The notes under the pieces are model-generated. The model saw only the letters and a list, made by a program, of their open reading frames with translations. It did not search any database and was not told the DNA's origin. The position numbers and the translations under genes were made by a program. This document shows positions 34,356-42,536 of a stretch of DNA of 42,536 bases, piece after piece. The stretch is from Eubacteriales bacterium. Lineage in GTDB: Bacteria; Bacillota; Clostridia; Oscillospirales; Oscillospiraceae. The DNA lies in the NCBI GenBank assembly GCA_030529655.1, contig JAUMWJ010000016.1:1-42536 (forward strand). The letters are read 5' to 3'. Positions within the stretch are counted from its first letter, which is position 1. Each line of letters begins with the position of its first letter.

Positions 34356-34840
34356 CCCATCAAATTTCCGTCACAAGTAACCGCAAAGGCATCAATAACC
34401 CTACCCTTGCCGCCAAACTGCGTAAAACGGTGAAAACCGCACTCCAATGTGAGAAAGTAGAGCAGCCCTGCGAGGTCAATATCATGCTTACCGACGATGA
34501 GGGGATCCATGAAGTCAATCTTGCCATGCGTCAGGTGGATCGCCCCACCGATGTGCTGAGCTTTCCTATGTTCGATTTGACGCCCGGTGAGCATCCCGAT
34601 GTGTACGATGCGGACCCCGAAACGGGACTTATCCCGTTGGGCGATATGTGTATTTCGGTGGAGCGTGCCAAAGCGCAGGCGGAAGAGTACGGCCACAGCT
34701 TCGAGCGCGAGATCTGCTACCTCGCTGTCCATTCCGCATTGCACCTACTGGGCTACGACCATATGGACGAAGGTGAGATGAAGCGCCAAATGCGCGAGCA
34801 TGAAGAAGCGATCATGTCTGCGCTGAAACTGAAAAGATAA
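34352..34840 (+). CDS. ybeY: endoribonuclease YbeY
   Basis: This is a zinc-dependent endoribonuclease of 162 residues acting in rRNA maturation and ribosome quality control. The metal site HSALHLLGYDH carries the three histidines. N-terminal TDDEGIHEVN and RPTDVLSFPMFD segments match the family. GGGGAGGG precedes the ATG and the gene overlaps phoH by 4 bp. An insertion-like, acidic stretch (EHPDVYDADPETG) precedes GDMCISVERAKAQA. Confidence 0.95.
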   Translation: MTHQISVTSNRKGINNPTLAAKLRKTVKTALQCEKVEQPCEVNIMLTDDEGIHEVNLAMRQVDRPTDVLSFPMFDLTPGEHPDVYDADPETGLIPLGDMCISVERAKAQAEEYGHSFEREICYLAVHSALHLLGYDHMDEGEMKRQMREHEEAIMSALKLKR

Positions 34841-34922
34841 CGACAAACAGTAATATTTTGCCAAAATATGACGAATAGTTATCAAAAATTGCTCAAAAGA
34901 GAAAGAAAGTTGAGGATCACCT

Positions 34923-35822
34923 ATGAAAATCACGAAAACCGCCATGATCACCGTCTGCGGCCGTCCCAATGTGGGCAAGTCCAGTCTGACCAACGCCCTT
35001 GTGGGTGAGAAAATTGCCATCGTATCCAATAAGCCACAGACCACACGCAACCGCATCTACGGCGTGGTGAACCGGGGCGACACGCAGTTTGTCCTGCTGG
35101 ATACGCCGGGTCTGCATAAGCCCCGTTCCCGTCTGGGCGACTACATGGTCAAGGTGGTGCGGGAGAGTCTGGCCGATGTGGAGGCCGCTTTGCTGTTGGT
35201 GGAACCGATTGCCCATGTGGGTGAGCCGGAGAAGGTGCTGCTGCAGCGTATTGCCGAGGAGCAGATTCCCACCATTTTGTGCATCAATAAAATTGATACC
35301 GTGGAGAAAAAGGACGACCTGCTGGCCGTCATCGCAGCATACAGCGAAACAGGTGCGCGTTTTGACGCCATTATCCCCATTTCCGCTCGTACCGGTGATG
35401 GGCTGGACGAGCTGATGAAGCAGCTTGCGGTGTATGCACAGGAAGGTCCACAGTTGTTCCCCGACGGCATGACCACCGATCAGCCGGATGCACAGGTCTG
35501 TGCTGAGATCGTGCGTGAAAAGATGCTGCGGTGCTTGGATAAGGAAATTCCCCACGGTACGGCGGTGGAAGTCACTCGCTTTACCGAGCGCGACAGCGGC
35601 ATTATCGATCTGGATGTGACCATCTATTGCGAAAAGGCCAGCCATAAGGGCATTATCATCGGAAAGCACGGCGATATGATCAAGCGCATCAGTACCCTGG
35701 CACGCAAGGACATTGAGCGTTTCATGGGCACCCAGGTCTACATGGAAACATGGGTGAAGGTCAAAGAAAACTGGCGCGATAATGTGAACTTCATCCGCTC
35801 ACAGGGCTACGACGAGCAGTAA
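34923..35822 (+). CDS. era: GTPase Era
   Basis: This is a 30S-assembly GTPase of 299 residues that binds the 3' end of 16S rRNA. G1 is GRPNVGKS (13-20), G3 is DTPGLHKPRSRLG, G4 is NKID, and the KH domain has HKGIIIGKHGDMIKRIS. In B. subtilis dgkA and cdd separate ybeY and era; here they are absent and 82 bp intervene, with a small ATATTTT-gcc-AAAATAT inverted repeat of unknown meaning at 34853-34869. The yqzL and recO genes follow. Confidence 0.97.
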   Translation: MKITKTAMITVCGRPNVGKSSLTNALVGEKIAIVSNKPQTTRNRIYGVVNRGDTQFVLLDTPGLHKPRSRLGDYMVKVVRESLADVEAALLLVEPIAHVGEPEKVLLQRIAEEQIPTILCINKIDTVEKKDDLLAVIAAYSETGARFDAIIPISARTGDGLDELMKQLAVYAQEGPQLFPDGMTTDQPDAQVCAEIVREKMLRCLDKEIPHGTAVEVTRFTERDSGIIDLDVTIYCEKASHKGIIIGKHGDMIKRISTLARKDIERFMGTQVYMETWVKVKENWRDNVNFIRSQGYDEQ

Positions 35823-35846
35823 AAATTACCAACCATAATCGGCTTG

Positions 35847-35872
35847 CTCACCACGCAAACTATGCGTGGGAG
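35847..35872 (+). promoter_or_regulatory. hairpin overlapping the yqzL ribosome site
   Basis: CCACGCA (35851-35857) pairs with TGCGTGG (35863-35869), extended by CTC/GAG across one bulge. The right arm includes the start of GGGAGGTGGG (35868-35877), the yqzL ribosome site. It could limit yqzL initiation. Confidence 0.45.
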
Positions 35873-35880
35873 GTGGGACG

Positions 35881-35991
35881 ATGAACGAAGAAAACTACTG
35901 GGAATTATTCAGCCGGACAGGCGCACCGGAGCTGTATATGCTCTACCGCGCGGCACAGGAGGAAACATCATGCAAAACGGAAAACAAGTGA
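35881..35991 (+). CDS. yqzL: YqzL-like small protein
   Basis: This is a 36-residue protein, MNEENYWELFSRTGAPELYM followed by LYRAAQEETSCKTENK. The pattern W-x-LFSRTG...E-x-YMLYR and the position between era and recO match the YqzL family of Firmicutes, whose function is unknown. GGGAGGTGGG lies just upstream. The last 22 bases overlap the recO start, and recO's ribosome site lies inside this gene, so the two are probably translationally coupled. Confidence 0.82.
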   Translation: MNEENYWELFSRTGAPELYMLYRAAQEETSCKTENK

Positions 35992-36728
35992 CCTCCGGCA
36001 TTGTGCTGCGATCGACAGACACCAAGGAAACGGATCAGATCCTGACTGTCCTGACCCCCGATCGAGGCAAAATTGCCGTCATTGCCCGCGGTGCGCGCCG
36101 TAAAAACAGCCCTCTGGCGGCGTCGTGCCAACTGCTGACCTATTCGGAAATGACGATCTATCAGCGGGGCAACTGGTACTATCTGTCTGAAGCGAGTACC
36201 ATTGAGCTGTTTGACGGTGTGCGGCAGGATTTTGTGCTGCTGTCATTGGCGTCCTATTTTGCCGAGCTGACCGAAGCGCTGACGGAGAGCGAAAACCCGT
36301 CGCCGGAAGTGTTGTCACTGCTGCTCAACGCATTGTATGCCCTGGGCACGCAACAAAAAGACCCGCAGTTGGTCAAACCGGCCTTTGAACTGCGCCTGAT
36401 GGCTCTGAGCGGGTTTGAGCCGTTAGCGGACGGCTGCGCGATCTGCGGCAAGCCGGAGCCGGAGCGTCCTATGCTGGATGTGACGCAAGGCATTGTGCAT
36501 TGCGCCGGCTGTAAGCAGATGGGCGGCTTGTCACTGCCGCTTTCCTCCGGCGCATTAGCGGCGATGCGCCATGTGATTTACGGCAACCCCAAACGACTCT
36601 ACAGCTTCTCGCTGGACAAGCTGCCGCTTTACCAACTGGATCATGCATCGGAGGCATTCATCGCCACCCAACTGGAGCGTAGTTTCCGTACACTTGACTA
36701 TTATAAATCCATCCGAATGGAGCATTGA
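35970..36728 (+). CDS. recO: DNA repair protein RecO
   Basis: This is a recombination mediator of 252 residues that helps load RecA with RecFR. The start at 35970 is set by AGGAGG at 35958-35963, 6 nt upstream. An N-terminal OB-fold (SGIVLRSTDTKETDQILTVL, then GKIAVIARGARR) precedes a helical domain. The zinc-type cysteines are CAICGK and HCAGCKQ (about 190-220). The mutS2 gene follows almost directly. Confidence 0.93.
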   Translation: MQNGKQVTSGIVLRSTDTKETDQILTVLTPDRGKIAVIARGARRKNSPLAASCQLLTYSEMTIYQRGNWYYLSEASTIELFDGVRQDFVLLSLASYFAELTEALTESENPSPEVLSLLLNALYALGTQQKDPQLVKPAFELRLMALSGFEPLADGCAICGKPEPERPMLDVTQGIVHCAGCKQMGGLSLPLSSGALAAMRHVIYGNPKRLYSFSLDKLPLYQLDHASEAFIATQLERSFRTLDYYKSIRMEH

Positions 36729-36736
36729 CTACATAT

Positions 36737-39118
36737 ATGAGTGAACTATTTGAAAAATCCATCCGCACGCTGGAGCTGCCTGTTGTGCTGGAGCTGCTCT
36801 CTCGCTTTGCCACCAGCGATGCGGCAAAAGAGAAGTGTCTGCACCTGTCGCCTGCCACCGATATGGATGATGTGCTGCGCTTGTTGGACGAAACCGATGC
36901 CGCCAAAGCCAGATTGGGACTGCATGGCAGCCCACCCTTTGCCGGCGTCAAGGATGTGTCCGCATCGCTTAGCAGGGCAGACCGCGGCGGTATGCTCAAC
37001 ACCCGAGAACTGCTGGACATTGCCGGCGTACTGACCGCCAGCCGCCGTGTGGCGGAATACGATGAAGAACGCCAGGGCGCAGCCACGGTCATCGATCATA
37101 TTTTCTCCGCGCTGCATACCAACAAATATCTGGAGGAGCGGATTCATTCCGCCATTTTGGATGAGGATACCATTGCCGACAGTGCCAGTCCGGAGCTTTT
37201 GGATATTCGCCGCAAAATGCGTCAGGCGGCGTCTAAGGGCCGACAGATTTTGCAGCGCATTATTTCCTCCCCCTCCTATGCCAAGGTGCTGCAGGAAGCA
37301 CTGATCACCCAGCGTGACGGGCGATTTGTGGTGCCTGTCAAGGCAGAGTATAAAGGCAGCTTACCCGGTTTGGTGCATGACATCTCCTCCTCCGGTGCCA
37401 CACTGTTTGTGGAGCCCATGGGTGTGGTGCAGGCCAATAACGAATTGCGTGAACTGCAATCCCGTGAGGAAAAGGAAATTGACCGTATTCTGCGTGTTCT
37501 GTCCGGCGAATGTGCGGCACAAATGACTAATATATTGTCGGATTATGACAATTTAGTGCATCTTGATGTGATTTTTGCCCGTGGACAGTTGAGTTTTCAC
37601 CTCAACGCCAGTCGTCCGGAAGTGCGGAAGCGAGGCGGTATTACACTGCGCCGTGCCCGTCATCCGCTGCTGGATCAGGCCAAGGCCGTGCCGATCAGCG
37701 TGGAACTGGGCGAGCAGTTTGACACACTTGTCATCACCGGACCCAATACCGGCGGCAAGACAGTCACACTGAAAACGCTGGGACTGTTGAGCTTGATGGC
37801 GCAGTGCGGCTTGCATATCCCTGCCGATGACGGCAGTGCCGTGCGTGTGTTTGATCGGGTGCTGGCAGATGTAGGCGATGAGCAGAGTATTGAGCAGAGT
37901 CTGTCCACCTTCTCAGCCCACATGGCCAACACGGTGGCAATTTTGCGTCAGGCCGATGAAAAGAGTTTGATTTTATTTGATGAGCTGGGTGCCGGTACTG
38001 ATCCCGTAGAGGGTGCGGCATTGGCCATCGCCATTATACAGAATGCCCGCAGTAAAGGTGCGTTAACGGCGGCAACTACCCACTATGCCGAGCTGAAAAC
38101 CTTTGCCATGACCACGGCAGGAGTGGAGAATGCCTCCTGCGAGTTTGATGTGGCAACGCTTCGTCCCACCTACCGTTTGCTGATCGGCATTCCCGGTAAG
38201 TCCAACGCTTTTGCCATTTCCCGTCGTCTGGGGTTGGACGAGAGTGTTATCGAAGCGGCTAAGGCACAGATGGATAGTGAGTCTGTACGCTTTGAAGATG
38301 TGCTGGCTCAGTTGGAGGAGAAGCGACAGCGTCTGGAAAAGGCGCAGAATGAAGCGGATCGTCTATGGCGCAGTCGTGAGGAGGATGCCCGCAAGGCGCG
38401 TACCTTCCGCGAACAGATGGAACGCGCCAAGGAGAACGCCCGCAGTAAGGGCGAGGCAGAGGCCAAGCGCATTGTCCGTGAAGCACAGCAGCGAGCCGAT
38501 CAGATTTTTGCCCAACTGGACGAGCTGCGAAAAGCGCAGCAGAAGCAGGCCAATGTGCAGGCAATGAACGATGCCCGTGCTGCAGTGCGCCATCAGCTCA
38601 AGCAGGCGGAGCAGTCGCTCCATATTCGTGAAGAAACAGCGGAGCCGTCCTTTGCACCCAGTCGTCCCATTGTAGAGGGAGATGTGGTGGAGCTGCCCGG
38701 TGTGAAGATGGGCGCTACGGTACTGCATGTCAATGACGACGGCACCTTGCTGCTGCAGGCAGGTAAAATGAAAATGACCACCAAGGTATCCCAGGTTCGC
38801 CTGATGGAGGGCGCTCCCCAAAAGGTACAAAAGCCGGCATCGGTGGCAAGCACCCCGGTGATATTGGCATCTCGCGCATCATCGGAGTTGGATATTCGCG
38901 GATTGGAAACGCTGGAAGCAGAGAGTGTGGTGGAGAATTATATCGACGCTGCTGTCATGGCAAAGCTGGGCACGGTGACGATCATCCACGGCAAGGGAAC
39001 AGGTGCGCTGCGTAAGGCAGTACACGAAATGCTCAAGCGCAACCGGGCAGTCAAGAGTTTCCGCCTGGGACGCTATGGTGAGGGTGAAGCCGGTGTCACT
39101 GTGGTGGAATTAAAATAG
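36737..39118 (+). CDS. mutS2: MutS2 endonuclease
   Basis: This is a homodimeric MutS-family ATPase with a C-terminal Smr nuclease domain, 793 residues. It is implicated in recombination control and, in some Firmicutes, ribosome collision rescue. The ATPase has GPNTGGKT (about 334-341) and LILFDELGAGTDP. A charged coiled coil (about 510-640) precedes the KOW-like and Smr parts: LDIRGLETLEAESVV and IIHGKGTGALRKAV. The start at 36737 (MSELFEKSIRTLEL) fits family N-termini. An overlapping TTG at 36725, straddling the recO stop, is an alternative. Confidence 0.93.
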   Translation: MSELFEKSIRTLELPVVLELLSRFATSDAAKEKCLHLSPATDMDDVLRLLDETDAAKARLGLHGSPPFAGVKDVSASLSRADRGGMLNTRELLDIAGVLTASRRVAEYDEERQGAATVIDHIFSALHTNKYLEERIHSAILDEDTIADSASPELLDIRRKMRQAASKGRQILQRIISSPSYAKVLQEALITQRDGRFVVPVKAEYKGSLPGLVHDISSSGATLFVEPMGVVQANNELRELQSREEKEIDRILRVLSGECAAQMTNILSDYDNLVHLDVIFARGQLSFHLNASRPEVRKRGGITLRRARHPLLDQAKAVPISVELGEQFDTLVITGPNTGGKTVTLKTLGLLSLMAQCGLHIPADDGSAVRVFDRVLADVGDEQSIEQSLSTFSAHMANTVAILRQADEKSLILFDELGAGTDPVEGAALAIAIIQNARSKGALTAATTHYAELKTFAMTTAGVENASCEFDVATLRPTYRLLIGIPGKSNAFAISRRLGLDESVIEAAKAQMDSESVRFEDVLAQLEEKRQRLEKAQNEADRLWRSREEDARKARTFREQMERAKENARSKGEAEAKRIVREAQQRADQIFAQLDELRKAQQKQANVQAMNDARAAVRHQLKQAEQSLHIREETAEPSFAPSRPIVEGDVVELPGVKMGATVLHVNDDGTLLLQAGKMKMTTKVSQVRLMEGAPQKVQKPASVASTPVILASRASSELDIRGLETLEAESVVENYIDAAVMAKLGTVTIIHGKGTGALRKAVHEMLKRNRAVKSFRLGRYGEGEAGVTVVELK

Positions 39119-39192
39119 CTTATTTTCGTCATAAGTGACAAAAAAGATTGATAATTGAGTGACAATCTGCGAAAAAATTGTGGGAATGTCCA

Positions 39193-39220
39193 TTGCAATC
39201 TTTTGACAATCCGATATAAT
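39193..39220 (+). promoter_or_regulatory. HPr gene promoter
   Basis: TTGCAA (39193-39198) and TATAAT (39215-39220) have a 16-bp spacer. No clear terminator separates it from mutS2. Confidence 0.65.
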
Positions 39221-39280
39221 AAGTATTATAGGGTATAGCGCTTTCATTATCATTTGCTATATGCGAAGGAGAGCTGTTAG

Positions 39281-39544
39281 ATGTTTACAAAGGAAATCAC
39301 TGTAAAAAATGAAGTTGGTCTGCACGCAAGACCGGCTACTTATTTCATTCAGAAGGCCAATGAGTTTAAAAGCGGCATTTGGGTGGAGAAGGAAGAACGC
39401 CGCGTGAATGCTAAGAGCCTGCTGGGTGTGTTGTCCTTGGGCATCATGCAGGGTACGACCATCACCCTGATTGCTGACGGCAGCGATGAACAGGATGCGG
39501 TGGAATCTCTGAGCAACTTGATTGATCATAATTTCGGCGAATAA
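39281..39544 (+). CDS. ptsH: phosphocarrier protein HPr
   Basis: This is an 87-residue HPr of the sugar phosphotransferase system and carbon control. GLHARPAT contains the phosphorylatable His15, and NAKSLLGVLSLG contains the HPrK-regulated serine (Ser46 equivalent). Because both residues are present it is an HPr rather than Crh. AAGGAG lies before the ATG. No enzyme I is adjacent. Strong promoter and terminator make it a single-gene unit. Confidence 0.94.
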   Translation: MFTKEITVKNEVGLHARPATYFIQKANEFKSGIWVEKEERRVNAKSLLGVLSLGIMQGTTITLIADGSDEQDAVESLSNLIDHNFGE

Positions 39545-39556
39545 ACGATACACAGG

Positions 39557-39588
39557 AAAAGCGACGGACTTTTGTCCGTCGCTTTTTT
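39557..39588 (+). terminator. HPr terminator
   Basis: A 13-bp stem, AAAAGCGACGGAC (39557-39569) with GTCCGTCGCTTTT (39574-39586), TTTT loop, T6 to 39588. Minus-strand uvrC ends close by. Confidence 0.93.
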
Positions 39589-39613
39589 ACTGCCATCTAT
39601 GGCGGCGTAGGAT

Positions 39614-41449
39614 TTATAGCGTGTCCTTTTTGTGAAAATGGTCATAAACCGACTGTGCAGCAGCGCGAGGCAAAATAGCTGTCAGTTCTGCCAAATCCGC
39701 CTGCTCAATGGCCTTCATGCTCTTAAAATGCTTCAAAAGTGCTGCTTTACGCTGATTGCCAATGCCGGCGATGCCGTCCAATCGGGAACGATAGGTGTTT
39801 TTGGTGTGTTTCTCGTGGTGATAGGTGATGGCAAAACGGTGTACCTCATCCTGTATGCGGCCGATCATGGCAAACAGAGGCGGACTCTGCTGAATGCCCA
39901 GCTCATTGCCGTCCGGCGTCATTAAGGCACGGGTGCGATGTCGGTCGTCCTTGACCATGCCGAGAATGGGAATGTCGGTCAAACCCAGTTGCCACAGGGC
40001 TTCACGGGCAGTACGCGCGTGCATTTCGCCGCCGTCGATCAGCAGCAGATCAGGGCGTTCCTTAAATTTGCCGTCGCCGTCCAGATAGCGGCGGAAACGG
40101 CGCGTTAACACCTCACGCATGGCGGCATAGTCGTCAGGTGCTGTCAGCGTTTTGATTTGAAAACGGCGGTAATCGCGCTTCAATGGTTTGCCGTCCACGA
40201 ATACCACCATAGACGCCACCATATCTTCGCTGCCGGTATGGGAAATGTCGTAGGACTCCATGCGATGGGGTGCTTCAGTCAAACCGGCCAATGCGCCCAA
40301 CTGTTCCAAGGTCTTATTGGTACGCTCACAGTCGGTGGTGATGCGTTCTACCTCCTCACGAGCGTTGCGCCGGGCTAAACGGAGCAGCTCCATGCGCTCT
40401 CCCCGTTGGGGAACGCGAATACTCACCTTATGACCGCAGCGCTCGCTCAGCAGTGCCGCAAAGGACTCGCTATCTTCCCAGAATTGGGAAACAACAATTT
40501 CGGCAGGCAGTACATGCTTGTCCAAATAATACTGGCTGAGCACGGCGGCAAGAATAGCAGCTTCTCCTTCGTCTGCAGCGGCAGGGAATACCTCTAACTC
40601 GCGGCCGAGGAGATTTCCCTCCTCAATATGCAATACGGCGGCACCGCAGCGCACTTGGCCGGCATAAATACCCCAAATGTCCGTGTCGGCGCAGACACCG
40701 GCAATTACCTGCTGCTGTTTTCCCAACACCGAAATGGCGCGAATCCGGTCACGCAGGGCGGCGGCCTTTTCAAATTGCAGTGCCTCGGCGGCCTCCGCCA
40801 TCTCCTGCTGCAGTTCGGCGGTGAGCTGACGGTAATGTCCGCTGAAAATACGGACAGCCTGCTCGATGCGCCGCTGATATTCCGCCTGCGAGGGATCGCC
40901 CGGCAGACAGAAGCCGTCACAGCGACCAATGTGGTGATTCAGACACGGACGATCCTTGCCGATGTCCCGGGGGAACTGTCGCGAACAGGTGGGCAGCTTC
41001 AAGGCACTGCACACCGCGTCAATGGCTTGCCGTGTTTCGTGGCGACCGCCAAATGGCCCGAAATACTTGGCACCGTCATCCTCCGCTTTGCCCACCAGCG
41101 TGAAGCGGGGATAGGGAACACCGGTATTCAAACGAATAAAGGGATAGCCCTTATCGTCCTTGAGAAGAATGTTATAACGGGGCTGATGGTGCTTAATGAG
41201 GGAGTTTTCCAAAATCAGCGCCTCAAACTCCGTGCGGACGAAAATGGTATCAAAACGGTCTACCTGGGATACCATCATGCGGGTTTTCTCGTTGTGCTGA
41301 GAACCGCTCTGGAAGTATTGGCTGACACGGTTTTTCAGCTTTTTCGCCTTGCCTACATAGATGACCTTGCCGGTTTTGTCCATCATGAGATAGACGCCCG
41401 GCTGCTGCGGCAAATCATTCGCTTTTTGACGCAGTTCTTCCTTTGTCAT
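39614..41449 (-). CDS. uvrC: excinuclease ABC subunit C
   Basis: This is the nucleotide-excision repair incision subunit, 611 residues. The start is placed at 41449, where GGAGG lies 8 nt upstream; a longer upstream frame has no support. The GIY-YIG nuclease begins PGVYLMMDKTGKVIYVGKAK. The UVR domain is in LQFEKAAALRDRI. The C-terminal RNase H-like half has LLLIDGG and tandem helix-hairpin-helix motifs (LDGIAGIGNQRKAALL). It is divergent from nudC. Confidence 0.96.
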   Translation of the reverse strand: MTKEELRQKANDLPQQPGVYLMMDKTGKVIYVGKAKKLKNRVSQYFQSGSQHNEKTRMMVSQVDRFDTIFVRTEFEALILENSLIKHHQPRYNILLKDDKGYPFIRLNTGVPYPRFTLVGKAEDDGAKYFGPFGGRHETRQAIDAVCSALKLPTCSRQFPRDIGKDRPCLNHHIGRCDGFCLPGDPSQAEYQRRIEQAVRIFSGHYRQLTAELQQEMAEAAEALQFEKAAALRDRIRAISVLGKQQQVIAGVCADTDIWGIYAGQVRCGAAVLHIEEGNLLGRELEVFPAAADEGEAAILAAVLSQYYLDKHVLPAEIVVSQFWEDSESFAALLSERCGHKVSIRVPQRGERMELLRLARRNAREEVERITTDCERTNKTLEQLGALAGLTEAPHRMESYDISHTGSEDMVASMVVFVDGKPLKRDYRRFQIKTLTAPDDYAAMREVLTRRFRRYLDGDGKFKERPDLLLIDGGEMHARTAREALWQLGLTDIPILGMVKDDRHRTRALMTPDGNELGIQQSPPLFAMIGRIQDEVHRFAITYHHEKHTKNTYRSRLDGIAGIGNQRKAALLKHFKSMKAIEQADLAELTAILPRAAAQSVYDHFHKKDTL

Positions 41450-41476
41450 GCCAAACCCTCCTTTTGCGTTTTTGCT

Positions 41477-41485
41477 ATTGTAGCA
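41477..41485 (-). promoter_or_regulatory. uvrC extended -10 element
   Basis: The minus strand reads TGC-TACAAT (-10 at 41477-41482), an extended -10 about 28 bp before the start. The -35 region is weak. Confidence 0.45.
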
Positions 41486-41513
41486 TGATGCGAGTGAAAA
41501 GAAAAGAGCACTA

Positions 41514-41541
41514 TTGTATTTTGCGCCGTTGCGGATATAAT
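41514..41541 (+). promoter_or_regulatory. nudC promoter
   Basis: TTGTAT (41514-41519) and TATAAT (41536-41541) are 16 bp apart. Confidence 0.65.
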
Positions 41542-41572
41542 AAAAATGATAATACATCATTCGGGGGACACT

Positions 41573-42418
41573 ATGATTCAGGATATTGGAAACCATCAGT
41601 TTGATAGAAGTTATTCACTGAAGAAGGCCGCGGCAGAGGATATTGCCCTGTGCTATCAGGCAGGCAAGGTGCTGCTGCGCCAAGAGGAAGGTACTTACAC
41701 ATTGCCCCGGTTCGGTGACTTTCCGGCACCGTATCAGCCAAATCGGGAAGGTGCCTGCCATGTGTTTACGCTTGACGGTGTGGCCTGCTACACAGCACAG
41801 ACCGACATGACGGAGGAACAGCTCCCCGACACCTCATGGGAATATGTATCCATGCGCAGCTTGCGGGCGGTACGACCTATGGAAGTGGCATTTGCCGCCG
41901 TTACCGGCGAGCAATTACGGCGGTGGTATGAATGTCGGGCTTACTGCGGACGGTGCGGCGCGAAAACCGAACACAGCCAGACTGAACGGGCTGTGATATG
42001 CCCCCAATGCGGCTTGACCGAATACCCGAAAATCTGCCCGGCGGTCATTGTGGCAGTAACAAACGGAGATCAACTGCTGGCCACCCGTTATGCCAACCGA
42101 CCCTATAACGGCTGGGCATTGATCGCGGGATTTACCGAAATCGGTGAAACGCTGGAGGACACCGTACACCGTGAGGTCATGGAGGAAGTGGGCTTGCGGG
42201 TGAAGAACCTGCGCTATTACAAGAATCAGCCCTGGGCCTTTACGGACACGCTGTTGGTGGGATTCTACTGCGAGTTAGACGGCGCGGCGGATATTACGCT
42301 GGACAGCAGCGAGCTGTGTCAGGGCGTATGGCTGCACCGTGACGAGATCGTGCCGCGAGAAAACGACATCAGTCTGACGGCAGAGATGATGGAACGGTTC
42401 CGTTTGGGAATGGAATAA
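41573..42418 (+). CDS. nudC: NAD(H) pyrophosphatase, NudC type
   Basis: This is a Nudix hydrolase of 281 residues from ATG 41573 (GGGGG ends 5 nt upstream; the ATG at 41546 has no site). Family members hydrolyse NAD(H) and remove NAD caps from RNA. The zinc ribbon has CGRCGAKT and CPQCG. The Nudix box is GFTEIGETLEDTVHREVMEEVG, here interrupted in reporting as GFTEIGE and REVMEEVG. The family motif SQPWPFPxS reads NQPWAFTDT, so the usual motif is altered. The N-terminal domain is poorly conserved, as normal. Confidence 0.85.
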   Translation: MIQDIGNHQFDRSYSLKKAAAEDIALCYQAGKVLLRQEEGTYTLPRFGDFPAPYQPNREGACHVFTLDGVACYTAQTDMTEEQLPDTSWEYVSMRSLRAVRPMEVAFAAVTGEQLRRWYECRAYCGRCGAKTEHSQTERAVICPQCGLTEYPKICPAVIVAVTNGDQLLATRYANRPYNGWALIAGFTEIGETLEDTVHREVMEEVGLRVKNLRYYKNQPWAFTDTLLVGFYCELDGAADITLDSSELCQGVWLHRDEIVPRENDISLTAEMMERFRLGME

Positions 42419-42422
42419 ATAC

Positions 42423-42446
42423 GTGCCGGCGCATATGCGCCGGCAC
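42423..42446. terminator. 24-bp perfect palindrome between convergent genes
   Basis: GTGCCGGCGCAT and ATGCGCCGGCAC are adjacent and fully complementary, followed by ATTTCTTGTTT on the plus strand. It is probably a bidirectional terminator. Confidence 0.8.
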
Positions 42447-42455
42447 ATTTCTTGT

Positions 42456-42536
42456 TTAATTCAAACTGTCGGCATTCAACGCAAACAATTCGTGGATACG
42501 CTCACGCAGGAAGCGGTGTTGGGGTTGAGATAGCTC
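42456..42536 (-). CDS. unidentified protein, C-terminal fragment
   Basis: Only the last 26 codons and the stop (42456-42458) are inside the window. The readable tail is ELSQPQHRFLRERIHELF then ALNADSLN. It is too short to name a family; the reading frame and the terminator just downstream are the support for a gene. Confidence 0.5.
   Translation of the reverse strand, partial: ELSQPQHRFLRERIHELFALNADSLN

Overview
The window reads as a chromosomal segment of an anaerobic, spore-forming Firmicute of class Clostridia, most likely Oscillospiraceae-like. The reasons are the protein style, the sporulation genes yqfC and yqfD, a PerR regulator beside a reverse rubrerythrin, strong AAGGAGG-type ribosome sites, canonical TTGACA/TATAAT promoters, and a T-box leader. 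The base composition looks mid-50s GC by eye. The exceptions are more AT-rich patches around 1.8-4.9 kb and 9.6-11.0 kb. No rRNA, CRISPR array or intact transposon was found.

Layout. 1-1438: the tail of a ROK glucokinase-like gene, then pgi. 1439-2455: a mobile-element scar with a frameshifted helix-turn-helix gene and a possible oriT-like hairpin. 2456-9468: a CHASE-domain histidine kinase, a REC/SARP-type response regulator, and a complete BMP-type (nucleoside-class) ABC importer that appears co-transcribed with the regulator. 9704-10837: a lone HipA-like kinase in AT-rich DNA. 11121-11276: tRNA-Asp and tRNA-Thr. 11356-14554: a tryptophan-specific T-box and the trpXYZ-type importer it controls. 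14594-22151: ftsH, rlmB, a large membrane protein that looks like a catalytically dead P-type ATPase, and an atypical EF-G paralogue.

22271-30844: perR and reverse rubrerythrin, pssA, deoC-deoD, and a second full BMP-type nucleoside importer. 30883-39544: a YlbJ/Gate-type membrane protein, then yqfC-yqfD-phoH-ybeY, then era-yqzL-recO-mutS2, then an HPr gene. yqzL is only 36 codons long and is easy to miss. 39614-42536: uvrC, nudC, and the tail of an unidentified gene.

How the genes work together. Purine (deoxy)nucleoside salvage is a clear theme. There are two separate BMP importers, a phosphorylase (deoD) and deoxyribose-phosphate aldolase (deoC). The CHASE kinase is a plausible sensor for the first importer; CHASE domains bind adenine derivatives in plants, so a purine-type ligand is an attractive but untested idea. 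The most novel-looking items are the P-type ATPase-like pseudoenzyme (17676-19892), the CHASE kinase/importer locus, and the EF-G paralogue with altered G motifs.
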